Shown here: in pieces, positions 43,001 through 50,834 of the stretch
How positions within the stretch are numbered: the first letter of the stretch is position 1
How the letters are laid out: each line of letters starts with the position of its first letter
Assembly (NCBI RefSeq): GCF_000718635.1
Contig: NZ_JOBF01000012.1
Span: forward strand, 62,001 to 126,000
From: Streptomyces varsoviensis
Lineage (GTDB): Bacteria > Actinomycetota > Actinomycetes > Streptomycetales > Streptomycetaceae
Reading direction: 5' to 3'
Length of the DNA stretch: 64,000 nt
Program-made: the position numbers and the translations under genes
Notes under the pieces: model-generated
Told to the model about the DNA's origin: nothing
Database searches by the model: none
Seen by the model: only the letters and a program-made list of their open reading frames with translations

Positions 43001-44243
43001 GCCCGGCGGCGTCGGCTGCGGTGGCGTCGACGGCGTGCTGGGCGGTCTGGCCGGCCTTGGCGGCCGCGTCCGCTGCCGCCGCCATGCCGGAGGCGACCTC
43101 GGCCCACTGGGTGCCGTAGGGCAGTCCGGTGTCGACCAGCACGTCGGTCTGCACCTTGGCCTGCGCGGCTGCGACCTTGGCCCGCTTGGCGGCCTCGACG
43201 GCGTATCCGACCTGTCTGGCGACCTCGTCCTTGACCTGGCCATAGTCGGACAGGGCCTTGCCGGCCCGGTCGGCCGAGAGCATGCGGTCGGCCTCACGCG
43301 CGGCCGATGCCGCTTGGGCCATGGCGTTGGACGCTTCCTTGAGCGCTTTCACCGCGTCGCCGTTGACGGCGATCAGCTTGGTACGGGCCTCGGCCGCGCG
43401 GGCGGCCTGCCGGGCCAGCTCCCGCAGCTTCTCCGCCGCCTCCTGGGCTTCCTTCTCGGCCTTCTCGTGGGCCGCCCGGGCGTCGGCATCCTTCTGCGCC
43501 GCGACCTGGTAGCCCTTCTCCAGGAACTCCTCGATCTTGGCGTCGTCGTTGGTGTCCAGCGCGGCCTGGGCGGCCTTCTTCACCTCCGGGCCGCCGGAGG
43601 CGGCCAGCATCTCCACGCGCTTGCGGTTCTTCTCCGCGCGCTCCTTGGCGTTCTGCTCGGTCTTCTCGTCCCGCTGCCGGGCGATCTCGGCGCCGAACGC
43701 CAGGAAGTCGGCGCGATCCTTGGCCGAGCCCTTCAGGGCGTCTTCGACCGCCTGGTTGAAGTGCGGGCCGCCGGTACCGCGCATCGCCTCGATCTGCTGG
43801 CGGTTCTTGACGTCGGTGGCGTTGTTCTTGTCCTTGGCCCGCTGGCGGGCCTCGGCCTCGCCGTGTTCGAGGAACTCCCGGATCGCATTGGGATCATCGC
43901 TCTCCAGGGCCTTCTTGGCGGCCTCGCGGACTTCCTCTTCCTCGTCGAACTCCGCGTAGTCCTCGACCAGTTGCCTATCGCGTTCCGCGCTGATCTTTGC
44001 CAGTTCGGACTGCGGCGCGGCTGTCGGCGCAGTCGGCTTCGGCAGGGTGGCGGCCAGACGGTCCAGTGTGGCCAGCGCCTGCGTGGCCGACGCCGCCTCG
44101 GTGCGCGTAGTGGCAGCAGCAGCGGCTTCGCCGGTCGCGCCGCCGAGAACCGCTAGGACGACGGCCGTGGACAGGGCCGCTCTCATCACTCTGGCTACGT
44201 CGTTGCGTAACAGTCCGGCCTTGGGCCGGAATCTACCCGTCAT
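40047..44243 (-). CDS. Giant secreted ALF-repeat/coiled-coil polymorphic toxin
   Basis: A 1398-residue exported protein. ATG at 44243 has GAGGAG eight bases upstream; the signal peptide core is RAALSTAVVLAVLGGATGEA. Residues about 80-240 hold three ALF-type repeats (KKALESDDPNAIREFLEHG; VEDALKGSAKDRADFLAFG; QAALDTNDDAKIEEFLEKG). About 800 residues of Ala/Lys/Glu-rich helix follow, certainly a long rod. The C-terminal 330 residues differ: FEFKDLLKEIGGELLEEFFD region, a HINT-like remnant (AAGDRIRTLDGELREI; SWSGVRRVYNV) without the N-terminal Cys block, and a tip (EEFIAKLVGGTVAKDSKGQD; GLDVLGPNGEYIFVGGGAKA). The tip could be a PD-(D/E)xK-like nuclease; low confidence. Tip DNA has lower G+C than the rod. 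Confidence 0.75.
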   Translation of the reverse strand: MTGRFRPKAGLLRNDVARVMRAALSTAVVLAVLGGATGEAAAAATTRTEAASATQALATLDRLAATLPKPTAPTAAPQSELAKISAERDRQLVEDYAEFDEEEEVREAAKKALESDDPNAIREFLEHGEAEARQRAKDKNNATDVKNRQQIEAMRGTGGPHFNQAVEDALKGSAKDRADFLAFGAEIARQRDEKTEQNAKERAEKNRKRVEMLAASGGPEVKKAAQAALDTNDDAKIEEFLEKGYQVAAQKDADARAAHEKAEKEAQEAAEKLRELARQAARAAEARTKLIAVNGDAVKALKEASNAMAQAASAAREADRMLSADRAGKALSDYGQVKDEVARQVGYAVEAAKRAKVAAAQAKVQTDVLVDTGLPYGTQWAEVASGMAAAADAAAKAGQTAQHAVDATAADAAGLNSKNQAELHEQQAEKWRANAQEHAKAAAQLAKAADKQAQTAASAAAKTKQARIAAEEAEKEAWAHAKKAQEARSEAQRQAKIAAEQRKIAERERNLAAQARERAEHERDNAAAARARAEAEARTASAARAEAQAAGATAAKARADAAEKEGIAAKADANASGMEAEARQARDRAREAKRKSDAETARAQATASMAAAAKGTGYSVEAQAAAAAAKADASTAGAAAGQAQNAADRASGAAIQARSAATEAAGAAARARAAAAEATAHAARANAAANKAEAAAANANAAANKTEAEASATHAAAMRANANATEATAQEARAGVAAHEAARLAGLAAAEANNALQAANRTKGEAEGAVREAAMARLQATIALQASAAARSTAAGIADPANTAIALTAPFSGKDVDADFAAEVAQAAQEMGQEQVDSAEAKAAEAVKAAEAAEDAAKKANAQVAPAFQAAADAARSSADAARSAASAMKSAAEAAADGAKARSAAARANQADAQAQTDAQLARQAATQAYKDAAAARDAANQAEAEAARARGAAAEADQHASAANSAADLAEREATVAQSAATQAQKDAVAADKLAEAAESHAKSAKKAADNALEYAKEADEAAKQAEKERDDRAARAREEAANSGKVSGRELTSRDKRDIEDVGITPEMYAEYQKLASFEFKDLLKEIGGELLEEFFDVKDIQKCYSEGNVEACFWALVNNLPWGKAFKAVEKFPEIIKAVRRLVGIDKLLDESAKAKKVIKETEEVLEEANKRAPFCPKKPKPKGLAAPGNFPKAWHAATSMAIARENQRATNQQHRPETRRLAAGDRIRTLDGELREIADTRSWSGVRRVYNVSSGRAGTLYAPTGNARAFVNGGHDSGNLGPRREEFIAKLVGGTVAKDSKGQDIPIHMPNVGKSGLDVLGPNGEYIFVGGGAKAKNPSNFGKLLKISKWAADEAGVKAIYYLADNTPESAVKQAKKAFGDENVHIFTLPTTC

Positions 44244-44355
44244 GGGAAGGCTCCTCATTGAAATTGGACAGAAAAGTCGCCCTGCCCTGTATTGGGGCGG
44301 GGTGGTCTGATTCGGTCGGCCCGCCGATCGGGGCCAACCGCGTGTGCGGGGCCGA

Positions 44356-45489
44356 TCAGCCTTTGACGCGGTTCTCGCTGTCGCGGGCCCGGTCGAAGAT
44401 GTCCTTCCAGGACTTCGCCGTTTCGGCTGCCTCCGCCTGCTCCTTGGCCCAGGTTTCCTGGTTGGCCTCGGCCGGCTCGGTGATGTTCTTCCAGAGCTTG
44501 TCGGCGGTCTCCTGGGATGCCTTGGCGATGTTCTTCCAGTGCTCCGCCTGAGCCGTGGCGGCGGCCTGCTCGGCCAGCCATGCCTTCTGCGCGGCGTCGG
44601 CGTGTTCGGCCACGGACTGCCAGGCCCGTTCGGCATCGGCCCTGGCCTTCGCGGCGTCGGCCGCGCCCCTGATGGCCTCTTCGGCTGCTGCGGCTTCCTT
44701 GATCAGGCGGGACAGCGTGTGGTGCCGCGCCGTCTCCGCGTCGGCCATCCGCATCCGGTAGGCCTCCAGGTCCAAGGCCGCGCCGTTCGCCCAGCCGTAA
44801 CCGAAGAACTCCTCGATGTCCGCGTCAGTGCTGCCGACCCGCAAAGCCCACTGTGCCGCCACCTGCACCTGCTCACCCGGGTCCTGCTCGGCGCGGGCGC
44901 GCACAAAGTCCCGTTCGCTTGCGGTGACTTCCCGCTGGTGCTCCGCATCGGCTTCCCTGGTCTCCCGGTCACGCTGCTGGGCTTGGGCGTATCCGGTCTT
45001 GACGAACGCGGCCTGGTCGGCAGCAGTGCCCTTCAGCGCACGCTCAGCCGCTATATGCACCTCGGGGGAGAACGCCATGGTGTGCGTCCGCGCCACCCGT
45101 TCGCAGAACGCCTTGTTCCGGGAACGGGCCTCCCGCGTTCTCTGTTTGGCGTAGTCATAGCCGCCACCGGGCGTCAGCCATTCCGCGATCGCCTCGTCCC
45201 CACGAGAATTGCGCAGCACGTTCCACGCTGACACACGTATCTCGGCAGGCAGATACGACTTCGCCAGCGAGGTGACGTACGCACGCGCCTCCGCGGCCGC
45301 ATCAGCCACCGTGAGGGGGGCCTGCTCCGATCGCTGGTGGACTGTGACGCTGATTGGCACGCGGGCTTCGGCGAATGCCGACACCGTTCCCGCGAGACTG
45401 CCGCCGCCGGCCAGCAGGCTGACCGCCAGTGCCTGTGTGACCCACCTCTGACGACTCACTCCAGAACCTTTCACTGATATGCGTTTCAT
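44356..45489 (-). CDS. Secreted ALF-repeat protein without toxin tip
   Basis: A 377-residue exported protein: signal peptide WVTQALAVSLLAGGGSLAGT then TVSAFAEA. Three ALF-type repeats are recognisable, best in ERALKGTAADQAAFVKTGY and QWALRVGSTDADIEEFFGYG. The last 130 residues are Ala/Glu/Trp-containing helix (RAWQSVAEHADAAQKAWLAE) ending abruptly in ENRVKG. Compared with the next gene it looks like the same stalk without rod extension and tip, so it may be a partner, decoy or truncated toxin. ATG at 45489 is used; GTG 10 codons downstream with GAAAGG is an alternative. An imperfect hairpin lies in the 112-base gap before the toxin gene (about 44280-44302). Confidence 0.75.
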   Translation of the reverse strand: MKRISVKGSGVSRQRWVTQALAVSLLAGGGSLAGTVSAFAEARVPISVTVHQRSEQAPLTVADAAAEARAYVTSLAKSYLPAEIRVSAWNVLRNSRGDEAIAEWLTPGGGYDYAKQRTREARSRNKAFCERVARTHTMAFSPEVHIAAERALKGTAADQAAFVKTGYAQAQQRDRETREADAEHQREVTASERDFVRARAEQDPGEQVQVAAQWALRVGSTDADIEEFFGYGWANGAALDLEAYRMRMADAETARHHTLSRLIKEAAAAEEAIRGAADAAKARADAERAWQSVAEHADAAQKAWLAEQAAATAQAEHWKNIAKASQETADKLWKNITEPAEANQETWAKEQAEAAETAKSWKDIFDRARDSENRVKG

Positions 45490-45552
45490 AGCGGTGCTCT
45501 CATCGGCAAAGGGCCGTTGCTGCATTTGTGGCCTGTCCTCCACCACATTCAT

Positions 45553-45572
45553 CTGCCGCGGTTTCGCGGCAG
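45553..45572 (-). terminator. Hairpin directly after RICIN protein gene 1
   Basis: CTGCCGCG-GTTT-CGCGGCAG, perfect 8-bp stem with four-base loop, 11 bases past the stop codon. It separates this gene from the ALF protein downstream. Confidence 0.6.
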
Positions 45573-45583
45573 GGCGCGAGAGG

Positions 45584-46141
45584 TCACTTGACCACCTGGA
45601 TGCGCCACAGCTGGGCATCGGTCTGGTTGCAGTACCACTGCTGTGCTGGCACGCCGTCGCCCGTCTGGGCACCAGCTATGTCCAGGCAGCGGTTTTCGGT
45701 GTGTGTAGGGCGCAGCTGGAAGAGGCCTTTGGGCTGGTCGACAAGGACGAGCTGCCAGCGCTGCTGCTTGCCTGCGACGCACGTCCACTGCTGGACTCTG
45801 GCGCCGGCCTTGGTGCTGCTGTTCTCCACCTCAAGGCACTTGCCGCTGGGCACGGAGACCACCTCGAAGGAGGAGCCGACGACGGCGACCGTTTGCCACT
45901 GCTGGGCGGGGTCGGTGCCGTCGCAGGTTCTCTGCTGTGCCGGCATGCCGTTTCCGGTTCCGCCGTGTTCGATTTCCAGGCACTTGCCGCTGTGCGCGGC
46001 CTGCAGCTGCACGACCGGTTCCCCGATGGGGACGGCGGAGAGATAGCTGGCTCCTTCCGCGTGTGCGGTGGTCGCGCCGCCCGCCAGTGCGGCGACGCAG
46101 GAGACCGTGGCAAGCGCGGCTCGGGCGATCCGGGACATCAT
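45584..46141 (-). CDS. Secreted RICIN (β-trefoil) lectin-domain protein 1
   Basis: A 185-residue protein consisting of a signal peptide (ARAALATVSCVAALAGGATTAHA) written here in parts: ARAALATVSCVAALA then GGATTAHA, and one ricin-type β-trefoil. The three lobes each show the QxW-type signature (DPAQQWQTV; KQQRWQLV; DAQLWRIQ) and paired Cys. It would bind a glycan outside the cell, perhaps on the cell wall or on competitors. No enzymatic domain. ATG at 46141 or the next codon. Close paralogue of the gene immediately upstream. Confidence 0.87.
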   Translation of the reverse strand: MMSRIARAALATVSCVAALAGGATTAHAEGASYLSAVPIGEPVVQLQAAHSGKCLEIEHGGTGNGMPAQQRTCDGTDPAQQWQTVAVVGSSFEVVSVPSGKCLEVENSSTKAGARVQQWTCVAGKQQRWQLVLVDQPKGLFQLRPTHTENRCLDIAGAQTGDGVPAQQWYCNQTDAQLWRIQVVK

Positions 46142-46167
46142 GGGATCCGTTTCTCTTTGAGGGGTAA

Positions 46168-46194
46168 GCGGTGCCCCATACGGTTGGGCACCGC
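46168..46194 (-). terminator. Hairpin between the two RICIN genes
   Basis: GCGGTGCCC (46168-46176) pairs perfectly with GGGCACCGC (46186-46194), nine-base loop. Confidence 0.5.
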
Positions 46195-46258
46195 GGTGTA
46201 TCCGGCGCTGCCGAGCCCGCCGGAGTGCGAGGAGCAGCTCGGCGGGGCTTCGGGGAGG

Positions 46259-46813
46259 TCAGGGCTTGGCCGGCAGAATCCGCCACCGCTGGGCGGGAGA
46301 ACCGTTGCAGTACCACGACTGCGCGTTCGCGCCGTCCTCCAGGCTCGCGTTGCTGATATCCAGGCAACGGTCCAGGGCGTGCGTGGGGCGCAGCTCGTAC
46401 AGCCCGTCGGCGATCTCGACCATGATCACCTTCCAGCGCTGCTGCGGACCGTCGGTGCACCACCACTGCTGGACGTTCGAGCCGGCCTTCGTGCCGCCGT
46501 TCTCCACTTCGAGGCACTTGCCGCTGTGCTCGGCCCGCACCTCGAACGCCGCTGAATCGGTGGGGACGAGCTCGAAGAGCTGATTGGCGAGGCCGTCGAC
46601 ACACGTGGACTGCACCGCGTTCGCGCCGTTGCCGAGGCTGCCCTGCGCGAGGGTGAGGCACTTGCCGCTGTGCGCCGCCTGCAATTGCACGAAAGAGGAT
46701 GTGGCCGTGGCAGCACGGGGTTTGGCTTCACCGGCGTGTGCGGGGATCGCACCGCCGGCCAGTGCGGCGACGCAGGAGGCTGTGGCCAGCGCGGCTCGGA
46801 TGATCCGAGGCAT
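46259..46813 (-). CDS. Secreted RICIN (β-trefoil) lectin-domain protein 2
   Basis: A 184-residue paralogue of the neighbouring RICIN protein: signal peptide with the same SCVAALAGGA core, then a single β-trefoil with lobes containing QLQAAHSGKCLTLAQGS, EHSGKCLEVENGGTKAG and LDRCLDISNASLEDGANAQS, and signature PAQRWRILP at the end. The first lobe has ANQLFEL in place of QxW, so one sugar site may be weakened. ATG at 46813; the ribosome site is poor. The 44-base gap to the upstream ALF-AbfB gene allows co-transcription. Confidence 0.87.
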   Translation of the reverse strand: MPRIIRAALATASCVAALAGGAIPAHAGEAKPRAATATSSFVQLQAAHSGKCLTLAQGSLGNGANAVQSTCVDGLANQLFELVPTDSAAFEVRAEHSGKCLEVENGGTKAGSNVQQWWCTDGPQQRWKVIMVEIADGLYELRPTHALDRCLDISNASLEDGANAQSWYCNGSPAQRWRILPAKP

Positions 46814-46857
46814 CGGGTGTTCCGTTCTTCTTGAGGGGTGGGCTCGGCGGGGGCGGG

Positions 46858-48438
46858 TCAGCCCGCAAGCGGGGAGGAGATCTTCCAGGTGGCGTCCTGG
46901 GCGAAGTCCTTGCCGGTGTCGTAGCGGTGCTTGCCGCTCTTGTCTCCCGCGTAGAGGTCGCCCTGGAACTGGCGCAGCCAGCGGCCCGGCTGGCTCGCCG
47001 ACTCGAAGGACGTGCCGGAACCGGCCAGGCCCTTGCGGGCGCACCAAGTGGCGTCCTTGGCGAAGGCCGCACTGCGGTCGTTCGCGGAGATCCGCACCCG
47101 GAGGTCCTTCTGCATCAGGTAGTAGCCGGGCTTGCGGACCGACTCGAAGGAGTAGCAGCCGGGCTGCATGGCGAGCGAGGGCACGATGACCCAGGTGGCG
47201 TCCTCGCGGTCGGCCTGCTGACCCTCGGCGTCGACGGGAGCGAGGAAGGCCGCTCCCCCGTCCACGCTGGACTGGCGGATGTACCAGCCGGCCTGCTTGC
47301 CACTGCTGGGCTGGAAGGACTGCCGCTTCGCCCGCTCCTGGCTGTCCTCCCGAAGGAAGCGGGCAACGTCCTCGTCGCTGCCGGCCAGCGCCTTCTGCGC
47401 CGCGGCGACCAGACCGGGGTACATCCCGGTCTTCTCGGCCCCGGCCTGGATCTCCAGAGCGCGCCGGCGGTTAGCGTCGGCGACCTTCTTGCGACGGGCC
47501 TCGTCGTCACGCTTGTATGCCTGTTCGGCCCCGGCGTGGAGGAACTCCTTCCAATCCGCCGGGGCGGAACTGTTCAGCGCCGCCTGGGCCGCCGCGTACA
47601 GGTCGGTGTCCCGGGCGTCGGCCGGAACGCTGCGGATCAGCTCGCGGATGAAGTTGTCGTCGCCGAGGTTCAGCATGGCCTCGCTGGGGGTGATGGCGAA
47701 CAGCGCGGCGACGTTCGTGCGGGCGGCCAGTTCCTTTCGCCGCTGGGCCTCCTCGCGGTTCTTCTCCTCCAATTCCTTGAGTTCATTGGCCACGTCGCGG
47801 TCATGCGCCTCGCGGGCCCCGTTGGCGATGAACTTCCGCCAGTCGGCCGGACTTCCTGCCAATGCGCGCGCGGCCGCGGCCTTGACCTCGGCACCTGCGT
47901 CCTGGTGCTTCATGACCCTGCGGATGAAATTGTCATCGCTGAGAGCCAGCAGATCCGGAGTGACCGGAATGCCGACGGCGATCAGTGCCTGGGCCTTGGC
48001 CTGTCGGGCCGCCCGCTCGGCGTCGGCCCGGTCTTGCTCCCGCTGCTTGTCGACCTCGTACGCTTCATGGATGCCGGTGGCGACGAACCGCGCGTAGTCG
48101 TCGGCAGACGTACTGGCCATGGCCTCTTCGGCGGCTATGCGTACTGTCTCCAGACGCTCTCCGGCCTCCCGGGCCTTCTCCCACAGCGCGAAGACGAAGT
48201 CCCGGTCACTGAGCAGCAGCACGTCCGGGCTCGGGTCCAGATGAACCACCGACGCCGCGGCGACCCGCTGTTCGTCACTGGTGCCGATATCAGCGGGCAT
48301 GACAGCCGCACCTGACGGCGCGGCGGCAGCGACGGCAGGTACGGCCATGCCTGCGACCACGGTCAGCGCGGTGGCGGTCACGACCCCACGCGTGAAGACG
48401 CTCCGCATACGCCCGGAGGCTGAGTGAGTGTTGCGCAT
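46858..48438 (-). CDS. Secreted ALF-repeat protein with C-terminal AbfB lectin domain
   Basis: A 526-residue exported protein. A signal peptide (RGVVTATALTVVAGMAVPAV) is followed by about 300 residues of ALF-type units, in which a LxLSDDNFIRRV-like element (LLLSDRDFVFAL; LLALSDDNFIRRV; MLNLGDDNFIREL) alternates with the ALF element (RALAGSPADWRKFIANG; QAALNSSAPADWKEFLHAG; QKALAGSDEDVARFL). The last 160 residues form an AbfB-type β-trefoil (GWYIRQSSVDGGAAFLAP; PGYYLMQKDLRVRI; PGRWLRQFQGDLYAGD), known to bind arabinofuranose side chains. No toxin tip. ATG at 48438 is preferred; an upstream TTG also opens the frame. Confidence 0.82.
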   Translation of the reverse strand: MRNTHSASGRMRSVFTRGVVTATALTVVAGMAVPAVAAAAPSGAAVMPADIGTSDEQRVAAASVVHLDPSPDVLLLSDRDFVFALWEKAREAGERLETVRIAAEEAMASTSADDYARFVATGIHEAYEVDKQREQDRADAERAARQAKAQALIAVGIPVTPDLLALSDDNFIRRVMKHQDAGAEVKAAAARALAGSPADWRKFIANGAREAHDRDVANELKELEEKNREEAQRRKELAARTNVAALFAITPSEAMLNLGDDNFIRELIRSVPADARDTDLYAAAQAALNSSAPADWKEFLHAGAEQAYKRDDEARRKKVADANRRRALEIQAGAEKTGMYPGLVAAAQKALAGSDEDVARFLREDSQERAKRQSFQPSSGKQAGWYIRQSSVDGGAAFLAPVDAEGQQADREDATWVIVPSLAMQPGCYSFESVRKPGYYLMQKDLRVRISANDRSAAFAKDATWCARKGLAGSGTSFESASQPGRWLRQFQGDLYAGDKSGKHRYDTGKDFAQDATWKISSPLAG

Positions 48439-49021
48439 TCTGATTTCAGCAATCCCTTCTATCAATTCAAAAAATGGGTAAACCCAGTGCGGGTGACCCT
48501 TGTGTGAGCTGAGGATTAGTCGATGTATTGCGGCAGCGGTTGTTCATGGCCCTCGAAGCACCCGCGTCGCCGCGAAATCGATGGTTATGAGCACGGGAGT
48601 CAGCCGGAGCGGCGCGCTTCTCCTCGCCGGTAGCGCAGGCGTCGCCGCCGGTCGCCCAGCTGCGGAATTTGCACTGTTGTCCCGTGGTCGACAGGGAAGC
48701 GCTGACTTCCTGGAATGCGACCCGTGCTGGCGGACACTGGGTCCTGCTGCTCACCGTCAACAGCAATAGAGGTCGTGCGGCATACCCTGTGAACGCCAGA
48801 CGTCCGTGTCAGCGGAGCAGCTGGAGTTGAAGAGGTTCGATGCACGCACGTTGTACGAGTCCGTCCTCACGTGCGGCCCGTCGGTAATGGCCGGAGAGGC
48901 GAGCGCAGGCAGGGCAGGGGCGAGCTGGTCCTGGCGGGACTACCGTTCGCGGTGTCCGGTGCAAGTCTGTCGGACGTGTCTCGCTGCCTGGTGTCGCCGG
49001 GCTGTTCGGGCGGGCTCGATA
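48439..49021. other. Gap upstream of the ALF-AbfB gene, no confident gene
   Basis: Several short frames on both strands, none with good start signals. An AT-richer stretch at 48455-48485 could hold the promoter of the ALF-AbfB gene. The right half could be the out-of-frame tail of the remnant gene at 49022-49453. Confidence 0.5.
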
Positions 49022-49453
49022 TCAGAGCCGATCGGCCGAGGCCGGCGGCGACCGGCGTGAAGCCCTTTGAGGGCCGGGTGTCGTCGTTGGCCGCCGTGAA
49101 CGAGGGGCTGACCGCGGTCCCGACAACGATCTCGAAGCGCAGGTTGCTCGCGATGGCGATCGGGCCCGCCCCCCCTGCTGCTTGGCGGCCTTTAGCGTGT
49201 ACGTCTCCGAAAGCAGGGCTTCCAAGGCGGCCTTGAGCTTCTTCCGCGCAGCCTCCTCCTTGGCGGCAACCGCGTCCCCGTGCGGCTTATCCGCTTCGGC
49301 GGTGACCTTCTCCGGCTCGGCGTAGCCCTCCGGCCCACTCCGCTCCTGTGTCGCGGCCCGGGCATCGGCTAATGGCGGGTCTGCGGAGAGCGGCACGGCG
49401 GGGCCGACTGCGGTGGCAGCAGCCGCCGCCGCAGGCGCGCGACGATGCTTCAC
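49022..49453 (-). pseudogene. Probable frameshifted secreted Ala-rich protein
   Basis: GTG at 49453, after AAGGG, opens VKHRRAPAAAAAATAVGPAV, a possible signal peptide, then a charged helical part (AAKEEAARKKLKAALEALLS) like the rods of this island. At 49169-49175 the + strand has a C7 run; beyond it the frame turns into Arg/Ser/Pro-rich sequence, while another frame reads IASNLRFEIVVGTAVSPSFT, which looks like a genuine folded protein. A slip in the run, or a sequencing error there, would explain this. The intact product would be about 190 residues or more. Confidence 0.45.
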
Positions 49454-49700
49454 TTGATCCCTTTTCTCGGACGGAAAGCAGGCGAAGGCCGTCACGCTGA
49501 ACATGGTCACGCAGCAGCCATAGCGCGGATCATATGGCCCAGATAAAGACTGAAGAAAGCGAAATCTCCGCCCAGTCATTCCTTGGTCAACGGCGAGCGA
49601 CCGGACCAAATGGGGCGTACACGGATAGTTGCCCTCGTCCCCTGCGAACCCTCCGTGATCTATTTCACTCACTCCCAGGGAGAAGGTGCGATACCTGATC

Positions 49701-49758
49701 GGCCGTCACCCTCCCTGTCGGCACGCGGCGTTGCGCGCCGACGGGGCGGGTGACGGCC
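49701..49758 (-). terminator. Large terminator of the NRPS-PKS operon
   Basis: GGCCGTCACCC (49701-49711) pairs with GGGTGACGGCC (49748-49758), and inside it CCCTGTCGGC (49713-49722) pairs with GCCGACGGGG (49737-49746) with one G-T pair. It lies 87 bases past the TauD gene. The 49454-49700 stretch beyond holds no gene. Confidence 0.7.
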
Positions 49759-49844
49759 CGTAGATCTGGCCAGAGGCCGACGCCTCGATCCGTGCATCGG
49801 CCGTCCTGTCGTCGAGCACGGCTCTCGCGAGGTCGGACGCTGAG

Positions 49845-50717
49845 TCAGGCCCGGGGGCGCTGCCCCTTGATGGCGATGCGCTGGCCGTACCGCGAGTGCG
49901 GGTAGTAGTCCCACGTCGCGTGGTGCTGCACGCAGCGGTTGTCCCAGAACACCAGGGTGTTCGGGGCCCAGCGGACCCGGCAGGACAGCATGGGCGTGCC
50001 GGCGATATGGGCGTAGAGCATGTCCAGCACGGCGCGGCTCTCGGCGCGCGTGAGCTGCGGTATGTGGGAGGTGTAGGCGCCGTTGACGAACAGCAGCTTG
50101 CGGCCGGTCTCGGGGTGGCGCGCCACCACGGGGTGCTCGTTCTTCGGCACGACGTAGTCGGCCGGCGGGGTCTCGCCCTGCCAGGGCAGCAGCCCGTCGT
50201 GGACCGCCGTCAGCCCGTCGAGGAACGTCTTCATGGCCGGTGACAGCAGGTCGTACGCCAGGTGCATGTTGGCGAACAGCGTGTCCCCGCCGCTGCCGAT
50301 CTCCGGGGTGCGGGTGATGTAGAGCATCGAGCCGAGCGACGGTTCGGCGTCGGCGGTGCCGTCGGCGTGCCAGCCGTTGCCCGCCACCGCGCGCGACTCC
50401 TTCGTGGTGCTCAGTTCGAGGATGTACGGGTCCGAGCCCTCGACCGGCGCGGCCACCAGGTGCAGTTCGCCGAAGTACCCGGCGACCCGCTTGTGGTCCT
50501 CGCCCGTGATGGTCTGGTCGCGGAAGACCAGCACGTGGTGGGCGCGGAAGGCCCGCTTCAGCTCGTCGACCTGATCATCCGTCAGCTCCTTGGAGAGGTC
50601 CAGGCCGGAGATCTCCGCGCCGGTCAGCGGGGTGAGCGGGTCGACGCCGATGGAGTCGTAGACCTCCGGCGGCCTGGTGGTGATGCGCTCGACGGCATCC
50701 AGTGCGTACTGCTCCAT
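49845..50717 (-). CDS. TauD/TfdA-family Fe(II)/2-oxoglutarate dioxygenase
   Basis: A 290-residue non-haem iron oxygenase. The metal triad is visible: His and Asp in GNGWHADGTADAEPS (HxD) and the distal His in NRCVQHHATWDYYP, followed by the 2-oxoglutarate-binding Arg in the YGQR/IAIKGQ end. ATG at 50717 has AGGAGG six bases upstream. As last gene of the NRPS-PKS operon it most likely hydroxylates the peptide product or a bound residue, rather than taurine. In detoxin/rimosamide clusters, as I recall, a TauD-like gene is conserved. Confidence 0.9.
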   Translation of the reverse strand: MEQYALDAVERITTRPPEVYDSIGVDPLTPLTGAEISGLDLSKELTDDQVDELKRAFRAHHVLVFRDQTITGEDHKRVAGYFGELHLVAAPVEGSDPYILELSTTKESRAVAGNGWHADGTADAEPSLGSMLYITRTPEIGSGGDTLFANMHLAYDLLSPAMKTFLDGLTAVHDGLLPWQGETPPADYVVPKNEHPVVARHPETGRKLLFVNGAYTSHIPQLTRAESRAVLDMLYAHIAGTPMLSCRVRWAPNTLVFWDNRCVQHHATWDYYPHSRYGQRIAIKGQRPRA

Positions 50718-50834
50718 TCCATCCTCCTGGGTAGCGGGGCTGTGGCGATCGGGGCTTCGGGGATCGGTGGTCTGTGATCAGGGGGCGGGCTGCGTAGGGC
50801 GGTTGCGGGGGGTACGGGCTACGGCCGCCGGGGC

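Noticed and set aside
41235..44156. Long + strand frames (for example 42027-44156) opposite the toxin rod
   Set aside because: They mirror the Ala/Lys codon repeats of the rod and give Gly/Leu/Arg low-complexity products without start signals.
44244..44636. Upstream extension of the toxin gene
   Set aside because: The added 131 residues are Pro/Arg-rich and run into the preceding ALF gene; GAGGAG and a signal peptide support the ATG at 44243.
48500..48769. Small + strand ORF of 89 codons upstream of the ALF-AbfB gene
   Set aside because: No ribosome site, no recognisable product, and a minus-strand frame overlaps it equally well; not enough to call a gene.
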